10,613 nucleotides of DNA. It comes from Faecalicoccus sp. (lineage in GTDB: Bacteria; Bacillota_I; Bacilli_A; Erysipelotrichales; Erysipelotrichaceae). Positions 6,869 through 10,613 of the stretch are shown here, piece after piece (the first letter of the stretch is position 1; every line of letters begins with the position of its first letter). The notes beneath the pieces are model-generated. The model did no database searches, was not told the origin of the DNA, and saw only the letters and a program-made list of their open reading frames with translations. The stretch lies in the NCBI GenBank assembly GCA_017941505.1, contig JAGAWH010000146.1, positions 1 through 10,613 on the forward strand, written 5' to 3'. Both the position numbers and the translations under genes were made by a program.

Positions 6869-6875
6869 AAGGAGG
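6869..6875 (+). promoter_or_regulatory. Strong ribosome binding site that fixes the trxA start
   Basis: AAGGAGG lies 9 nt before the ATG at 6885. An in-frame ATG at 6783 would give a 140-residue product, but it lies inside the previous gene, has no ribosome binding site and adds a non-thioredoxin extension. The start at 6885 is therefore preferred. Confidence 0.9.
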
Positions 6876-6884
6876 ATTCTAACT

Positions 6885-7205
6885 ATGGCAATTATCACTT
6901 TAACAGAAGAAAATTTTGAAACAGAAGTATTAAAATCAGATAAACCGGTACTCATCGATTTCTGGGCAACCTGGTGCGGCCCATGTAAGATGCAGTCGCC
7001 TGTTGTAGATGCACTGGCAGAAGAACTGGATGGCAAAGTCGTATTCGGTAAGGTCGATGTAGATGACCAGGATGAACTGGCCGCAAAATTCGGTATTCAG
7101 AGCATCCCGACTTTAGTTGTTATGAAAAACGGCCAGGCCGTTGCCGGAGCTGTTGGCTTCCAGCCAAAAGAAAATCTGTTAGCACTGATCGCAAAAGCTG
7201 AATAA
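6885..7205 (+). CDS. trxA: Thioredoxin
   Basis: This cytoplasmic protein reduces disulfides in ribonucleotide reductase, peroxiredoxins, methionine sulfoxide reductase and other partners, and is recharged by thioredoxin reductase. At 106 residues it has the classic length. It carries the canonical active site W30-C31-G-P-C34-K, the buried Asp25 before it and the cis-proline in S73-I-P75-T, all as expected for a functional thioredoxin. There is no signal peptide or membrane anchor. It has its own near-consensus promoter overlapping the upstream membrane-protein gene and a strong terminator after the stop. No thioredoxin reductase gene is in the window. Genomes often carry several thioredoxins, so whether this is the main one is not known. 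Confidence 0.97.
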   Translation: MAIITLTEENFETEVLKSDKPVLIDFWATWCGPCKMQSPVVDALAEELDGKVVFGKVDVDDQDELAAKFGIQSIPTLVVMKNGQAVAGAVGFQPKENLLALIAKAE

Positions 7206-7243
7206 AAAAGTAGCCTTGAGCATTATGAGCTCAAGGCTTTTTT
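7204..7243. terminator. Bidirectional terminator between trxA and the AGCS symporter gene
   Basis: GCCTTGAGC (7213-7221) and GCTCAAGGC (7229-7237) form a perfect 9-bp stem around a 7-nt loop. Six T follow on the plus strand (7238-7243). Six A at 7204-7209 give a T run on the minus strand. It serves both convergent genes, 8 nt after the trxA stop and 13 nt after the symporter stop. Confidence 0.93.
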
Positions 7244-7250
7244 AATGTAA

Positions 7251-8660
7251 CTATTTCCAGAAATCAATAGTAGACTCATCCAAGCCGATATTCTTTCCCA
7301 TAAATACAATAGGACCACCGGCTTTTTTCTGTACCTCATAATCCTTTAATGCAGCCAGCGCAGTTTTTGACATCAGCAGACAGGAAGGAATATTGATAAT
7401 GGTCATACCGCCCATGGTGATATCCGCAAGTGCCCATGCAGCATCCATCGGAATAATCGCACCTAAGAAAATTACGACAACACAGACAATATAGAAGTAG
7501 TTCATAAATTTCTTGGATGGAACCTTTTTCCCATTCAAATACGCTAAAGCGTTATCTACATAATATAAATTACCCAATAATGTCGTAAATCCAAACAGTA
7601 ACATCGCAATTGTGATAAATGTCGGACCGATAGATCCAAATACCGTGGAAATCGCATTTTGTACATAAGGAGCTCCTGCCACATCCGGTGTATGAGCGAT
7701 GCCGGTAGAAAGACACATTAAAGCACTGGCTGTACATAATACAATCGTATCCAGATAAACGGAAACCGTCTGTACAAGGCCCTGTTTTACCGGATGGGTA
7801 ACATCGGCAGAAGCCGAAGCATTGGGAGCAGAACCGACACCGGCTTCATTTGAGAATAAACCGCGCTTAATTCCATAAATCATACAGGAGCCTGTAAGGC
7901 CGCTGAAAATAGCCCTGAAGTTAAAGGCATCTCTAAAGATTTCTGCAAACATAGCCGGAATATTGCCGATATTAAATATAATTACGATTAAAGAAATGAT
8001 CACATAGGCAACACCCATGATCGGCACGATGAAACTGGTCATTTTAATGATGCGGTTTTCTCCGCCAAATAAACAGTAAGCGGTTAAAAGTGCTATAACA
8101 GCACCTACGATATACGGTGTTGTTTCATTGTAGAAACTGTATACCGCAAAAGTAGACTGCAGATTATAAGAACATAATAAATTGAATCCAAAGGCATAGG
8201 TCGCAATTAAAAAAATACAGAAGATAACCGATGCCATCGGTGCATGTAATGCCTTTTCAATATAGTAAGCAGGGCCACCGTAAGCACTTCCATCCGGATT
8301 TTTCCGCTTATAGATCTGCGCTAAAGTACTTTCCATAAATGCGCTGGCAGCCCCGATAATCGCAATTAACCACATCCAGAATACCGCACCCGGTCCTCCG
8401 ACACAGATGGCAGTTGATACACCGACAATATTACCTGTGCCGACACGGCTGGCGGTCGATACCATCAAAGCTTGAAAAGATGAAACATGGTTTTCTCCTT
8501 TTGATGCAGGCGGTTCCATAATCAGTTTTATGGATTCCTTTAATAAGCGAATCTGTACAAAGCCGGTACGGATGGAAAAATAAAGCCCTCCCAGAATCAA
8601 AATCAAAACCAAAATAGGAACATATAGAAAATCATCAATCGCCTGCAGAATGTCAACCAT
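7251..8660 (-). CDS. Sodium:alanine/glycine symporter, AGCS family
   Basis: This membrane protein of the AGCS (AlsT/DagA) family imports alanine or glycine with Na+. The 469 residues are about the family's usual length. The family signature is clear: S61-F-Q-A-L, then S71-R-V-G-T-G-N-I-V-G80 and G88-G-P-G-A-V-F-W-M-W97, with E110 in the next helix and the Y126-G-G-P-A-Y-Y segment after it. About ten or more membrane helices follow, including the conserved R-G-L-F-S-N-E-A-G-V-G-S-A-P block in the middle. Alanine versus glycine preference cannot be read from the sequence. The ATG at 8660 is 9 nt after the HAD phosphatase stop. The purine-rich ribosome-binding stretch (8669-8677) spans that stop codon, so the two genes are probably translated from one mRNA. 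Confidence 0.95.
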   Translation of the reverse strand: MVDILQAIDDFLYVPILVLILILGGLYFSIRTGFVQIRLLKESIKLIMEPPASKGENHVSSFQALMVSTASRVGTGNIVGVSTAICVGGPGAVFWMWLIAIIGAASAFMESTLAQIYKRKNPDGSAYGGPAYYIEKALHAPMASVIFCIFLIATYAFGFNLLCSYNLQSTFAVYSFYNETTPYIVGAVIALLTAYCLFGGENRIIKMTSFIVPIMGVAYVIISLIVIIFNIGNIPAMFAEIFRDAFNFRAIFSGLTGSCMIYGIKRGLFSNEAGVGSAPNASASADVTHPVKQGLVQTVSVYLDTIVLCTASALMCLSTGIAHTPDVAGAPYVQNAISTVFGSIGPTFITIAMLLFGFTTLLGNLYYVDNALAYLNGKKVPSKKFMNYFYIVCVVVIFLGAIIPMDAAWALADITMGGMTIINIPSCLLMSKTALAALKDYEVQKKAGGPIVFMGKNIGLDESTIDFWK

Positions 8661-8669
8661 ACCTCTTAC

Positions 8670-9518
8670 CTATCCTTTCTTTTCTTGTTCTAGAAGTGTA
8701 TTGCGCATATGTTTAGAAACAGAATATGTCGCATAAGGTTCAAGAAGCTTTGATGCATGGCAGATGACATCCGGACTTCCGTCCACCGGAGAATAAGAAT
8801 GATTAAATCGCTTCAACATTGTCACATCGTTTCCGCCATCTCCATAAACTGCGCATTCATCTTCAGAAAGATGGAGATATTTTGCCAATACGGCAACCGC
8901 AGCTCCCTTATCAACACCCTGCATAGTGATTTCATAAATCGTTTCATTGGTTGGAGCATTAATAATCTTATCCTTATGTTTTTCTAAAAAGGCATCCATT
9001 TTAGCCAGGTCCATATCATTTTTGACATATAAATTAATTTTACAGATATCCAAATCGAGAATTTCTTTTTCCGTCATAGAAAAATCGGTATCTTTTAAAC
9101 GCATTTCTGTATAGTTCTTGATCCATTCCGGAGTTGTTTCCATTCCTTTCGGGGCTTTAAAGCTCTGTTCTAAAAACTTTTCCCGGGAAATCATCATATA
9201 TTGTTTATCGGTTCCGACAAAACAGAATTCATATTCCGGACAGGATTCAATCAATTCCCTTAAGATCTCTTTATCCATGACGGATTTATATACTACTTCG
9301 CCATCCGGTCCGGTGATATAAGCCCCATTCATATAAATATGATAAATTTTATCATCCATATTCGGAATCATGAGCCTTGTGGCACTGCGGCCTGTCGCAA
9401 TGGTAAAAAACAAGCCGGCATCAACAATCTGCCGGATGGTTTCATCAATAAATGCATCCGATTCATGATCGATATTTAATAAAGTATTATCTAAGTCACT
9501 TGCGAATAGTTTTATCAT
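8670..9518 (-). CDS. Cof-type HAD-IIB phosphatase
   Basis: This is a cytoplasmic haloacid-dehalogenase-superfamily hydrolase of the Cof/YbiV type, which usually removes phosphate from sugar phosphates, nucleotides or flavin/cofactor phosphates. All catalytic motifs are present in its 282 residues: D8-x-D10-x-T12 (nucleophile and acid/base), T42-G-R (motif II), K204 in V-D-K-G-A-A (motif III) and G226-D-G-G-N-D231 (motif IV, Mg2+ binding). The region between motifs II and III (~80-190) is the C2-type cap that sets substrate choice, so the substrate is unknown. The start ATG at 9518 has AGGAGC at 9526-9531, 7 nt upstream. It is directly followed by the AGCS symporter gene. The upstream gap is only 27 bp and holds a terminator, so the promoter of this pair is not obvious. 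Confidence 0.93.
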   Translation of the reverse strand: MIKLFASDLDNTLLNIDHESDAFIDETIRQIVDAGLFFTIATGRSATRLMIPNMDDKIYHIYMNGAYITGPDGEVVYKSVMDKEILRELIESCPEYEFCFVGTDKQYMMISREKFLEQSFKAPKGMETTPEWIKNYTEMRLKDTDFSMTEKEILDLDICKINLYVKNDMDLAKMDAFLEKHKDKIINAPTNETIYEITMQGVDKGAAVAVLAKYLHLSEDECAVYGDGGNDVTMLKRFNHSYSPVDGSPDVICHASKLLEPYATYSVSKHMRNTLLEQEKKG

Positions 9519-9531
9519 CTTGTCTGCTCCT

Positions 9532-9557
9532 AAAAAAAGAAGGAATTAATCCTTCTT
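9532..9557 (-). terminator. Terminator at the end of the single-pass protein gene, just before the HAD gene
   Basis: On the minus strand AAGAAGGA and TCCTTCTT pair perfectly around a TTAAT loop and run into a T tract (complement of 9532-9536). The stop codon TAA (9546-9548) sits in the loop. The HAD ribosome binding site begins right after the T run. The stem is short and not GC-rich, so termination may be partial. Confidence 0.7.
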
Positions 9558-10022
9558 TCTACTGAAAAAGTTAGTAATTCTCTCAAAGGTACGCTTTAGA
9601 CCATCCAATTTATCAATGATCCCATTCAATTTATCTTTGAGATTTGAAGTTTTACTTTCCGATTCAGACTCATCTCGTTCCATTGCCTTTTTCGCAAATG
9701 AAGCCGGTTTTGAAGTAATGACTTTTTTAACACCACTCACAACCGATTTCCGATTTGCGAATAGAATACCGCCTAATGCCGCAATGCCGATAATCAACGC
9801 TGTCTTAATCAATGTATTTTGATCAGGAAGCATAAATCCGGTCTCTGCCGGTGCATTTGTTTCGTTATCTTCGATAATGGCAGCATCCGTTTCCAGAGCC
9901 TGATCCACTGCTTCGGATACAACATCATTATTTTCTACAACTGCTTCTGTTAGCTCGTCTGCTTTTTCTTTTACGGCATTCAGTGCTTCATTGATTTCTT
10001 TAACACTTGTTAACGTATCCAT
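9546..10022 (-). CDS. Single-pass membrane protein with acidic and basic halves, 158 aa
   Basis: I do not recognise this family. The N-terminal ~65 residues are acidic and helical (K/E/A-rich, coiled-coil-like from ~8 to 50). One membrane helix follows (~71-89, ending G84-G-I-L-F-A89). The C-terminal half is basic (R91-K near the helix, then K99-K, K111-K), with a D-E-S-E-S-E-S acidic patch (~117-123) and an amphipathic helix (~126-154) ending R155-K-K-D. By the positive-inside rule the C-terminal half is cytoplasmic. There is no cleavable signal peptide. I start it at the ATG at 10022, which has GGAGGG 8 nt upstream (10031-10036). An in-frame ATG at 10049 would add nine residues but has no ribosome binding site. 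A role in envelope organisation or anchoring is only a guess. Confidence 0.7.
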   Translation of the reverse strand: MDTLTSVKEINEALNAVKEKADELTEAVVENNDVVSEAVDQALETDAAIIEDNETNAPAETGFMLPDQNTLIKTALIIGIAALGGILFANRKSVVSGVKKVITSKPASFAKKAMERDESESESKTSNLKDKLNGIIDKLDGLKRTFERITNFFSRKKD

Positions 10023-10030
10023 GGATAAAT

Positions 10031-10036
10031 CCCTCC
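10031..10036 (-). promoter_or_regulatory. Ribosome binding site that fixes the start of the 158-aa gene
   Basis: On the minus strand GGAGGG lies 8 nt before the ATG at 10022. The longer frame starting at 10049 would place this site inside the coding region and is preceded only by AT-rich sequence. Confidence 0.8.
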
Positions 10037-10049
10037 ATCGTATATCCAT

Positions 10050-10083
10050 TTTATCATAATGGTTAATTGTTTTTAATGATAAA
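10050..10083. repeat. Perfect 8-bp inverted repeat bracketing the promoter
   Basis: TTTATCAT (10050-10057) and ATGATAAA (10076-10083) are perfect inverted copies 18 bp apart, each containing part of the proposed -10 or -35. Arm centres are 26 bp apart. It is AT-only apart from one C/G pair per arm and has no T run after it, so it is a poor terminator. It could be an operator or coincidence. Confidence 0.3.
10053..10082 (-). promoter_or_regulatory. Candidate promoter of the 158-aa gene
   Basis: On the minus strand -35 TTATCA (10077-10082, 4 of 6) and -10 TATGAT (10053-10058, 5 of 6) are 18 bp apart. The -35 overlaps the end of the DUF4125-like gene. It is an AT-rich region, so the match is suggestive only. 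Confidence 0.4.
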
Positions 10084-10613
10084 TTGAGAAATTTCTGGGA
10101 GCGGCTTTTTCAGCCTCTTCCAGAGAACGGTATCCATATTCCTTTACCATCGCATACATAATGGCAGAAATCATATTTTTTCCTGTCTCTGTAAAGTAGT
10201 CTACCATATCCCAATAGGCATCTAATGTGTTCTTGGAGAACGTATGCAGCTCTCCCCATAGGCAGGCATTAAATGGCAGATTTTCTTTTCTGTCTTCATA
10301 AGAATGCAGCCTGCTGCTGAAGCGAGATAAATTCGGGTATTCTTTTTCAAACATATTTTCCCATTCGGTTTCAATCGTCGTAATGATGTTGATTAATGTT
10401 TCCTGATCCATATCCTCAACTGCGAGATTTAATTTTGTCTTTTCAAAATCTTCCGGATCGGTATACTTCAATACCCATGTATACTTATCGGCCAGCAGAT
10501 TGTGACCGGAATCTTTCGCTCTTTCAAGATCCCAGAAACGGCTTTCTAACATTTTATCCGACCATAAGGCAAACTGGCTTCGACGCATTCTAAAAAAATT
10601 ATCCTTCTGGTCA
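10073..10613 (-). CDS. DUF4125-like protein, N-terminus cut off by the window edge
   Basis: The minus-strand frame stays open to the window edge, adding D-Q-K-D-N-F-F-R before the first visible Met (10588), so the gene is partial at its 5' end and that Met is internal. The visible 179 residues match what I recall of the DUF4125 family: F-x-x-M-R-x-S-Q-F-x-x-W at the start of the visible part, D-L-x-x-A-x-x-x-G-x-N-L-L-x-x-K-Y, then W-x-x-x-F/Y-x-x-x-Y-P-x-L, G-E-L-x-T-F-S-x-x-T-L, and a terminal Y-G-Y-x-S-L-E-E-A-E. It is a soluble, helical protein with no membrane segment, and its function is unknown. No ribosome binding site precedes the internal Met, which supports a start to the right of the window. 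The stop at 10073 lies 50 bp before the 158-aa gene. Confidence 0.75.
   Translation of the reverse strand, partial: DQKDNFFRMRRSQFALWSDKMLESRFWDLERAKDSGHNLLADKYTWVLKYTDPEDFEKTKLNLAVEDMDQETLINIITTIETEWENMFEKEYPNLSRFSSRLHSYEDRKENLPFNACLWGELHTFSKNTLDAYWDMVDYFTETGKNMISAIMYAMVKEYGYRSLEEAEKAAPRNFSIYH

Noticed and set aside
6783..6884. Longer thioredoxin start giving a 34-residue N-terminal extension
   Set aside because: It overlaps the preceding gene, lacks a ribosome binding site and is upstream of the trxA promoter -35; AAGGAGG before 6885 fixes the start.
10023..10049. Longer start for the single-pass membrane protein
   Set aside because: There is no ribosome binding site before it, and the strong GGAGGG for the internal ATG lies within the extra codons.
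1..10613. CRISPR array, tRNA, insertion sequence, prophage or defence island
   Set aside because: I see no spaced direct repeats, cloverleaf, transposase, integrase or defence gene; the genes are common housekeeping and transport types with uniform composition.

Overview
The window looks like ordinary chromosomal DNA from a low-GC Firmicute, most likely an anaerobic gut bacterium of the Erysipelotrichales/Erysipelotrichaceae type. That placement is an inference from three things: the style of CarB and of the uncharacterised proteins, the AGGAGG-type ribosome binding sites, and the short gaps closed by hairpin-plus-T-run terminators. I see no rRNA, tRNA, CRISPR array, transposase, integrase or phage gene, and no obvious break in base composition.

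Layout, left to right. Positions 1-278 hold no gene. They carry a terminator for a plus-strand gene lying left of the window, and a two-tier bidirectional terminator. A minus-strand block follows: a 12-TM MFS transporter of the LacY/nucleoside-symporter-like type (279-1457), a 94-residue protein of unknown function (1528-1812), an MgtC/SapB-family membrane protein (1887-2543) and a full-length carbamoyl-phosphate synthase large subunit, CarB (2605-5829). A divergent promoter region (5830-5947) separates carB from two plus-strand genes: an uncharacterised 8-TM membrane protein (5948-6847) and thioredoxin (6885-7205). A bidirectional terminator closes trxA against the minus-strand block on the right. 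In transcription order that block is a DUF4125-like gene cut by the window edge (10073-10613), a single-pass membrane protein with charged flanks (9546-10022), a Cof-type HAD phosphatase (8670-9518) and an AGCS sodium:alanine/glycine symporter (7251-8660).

How the genes work together: most are single-gene units, each with its own terminator or promoter. The only tight pair is HAD phosphatase to AGCS symporter, 9 nt apart, with the symporter's ribosome-binding region overlapping the phosphatase stop. carB stands alone: no carA is beside it, so the small subunit must be encoded elsewhere. Three minus-strand genes (carB, mgtC and the single-pass protein) have terminator hairpins that include or directly abut the stop codon.

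I found no convincing new multi-gene system. The points most worth a second look are the uncharacterised proteins (94 aa, 8-TM, single-pass, DUF4125-like), a terminator placed directly before the HAD/AGCS pair, a gene start without a Shine-Dalgarno, and several palindromes lying on promoters.
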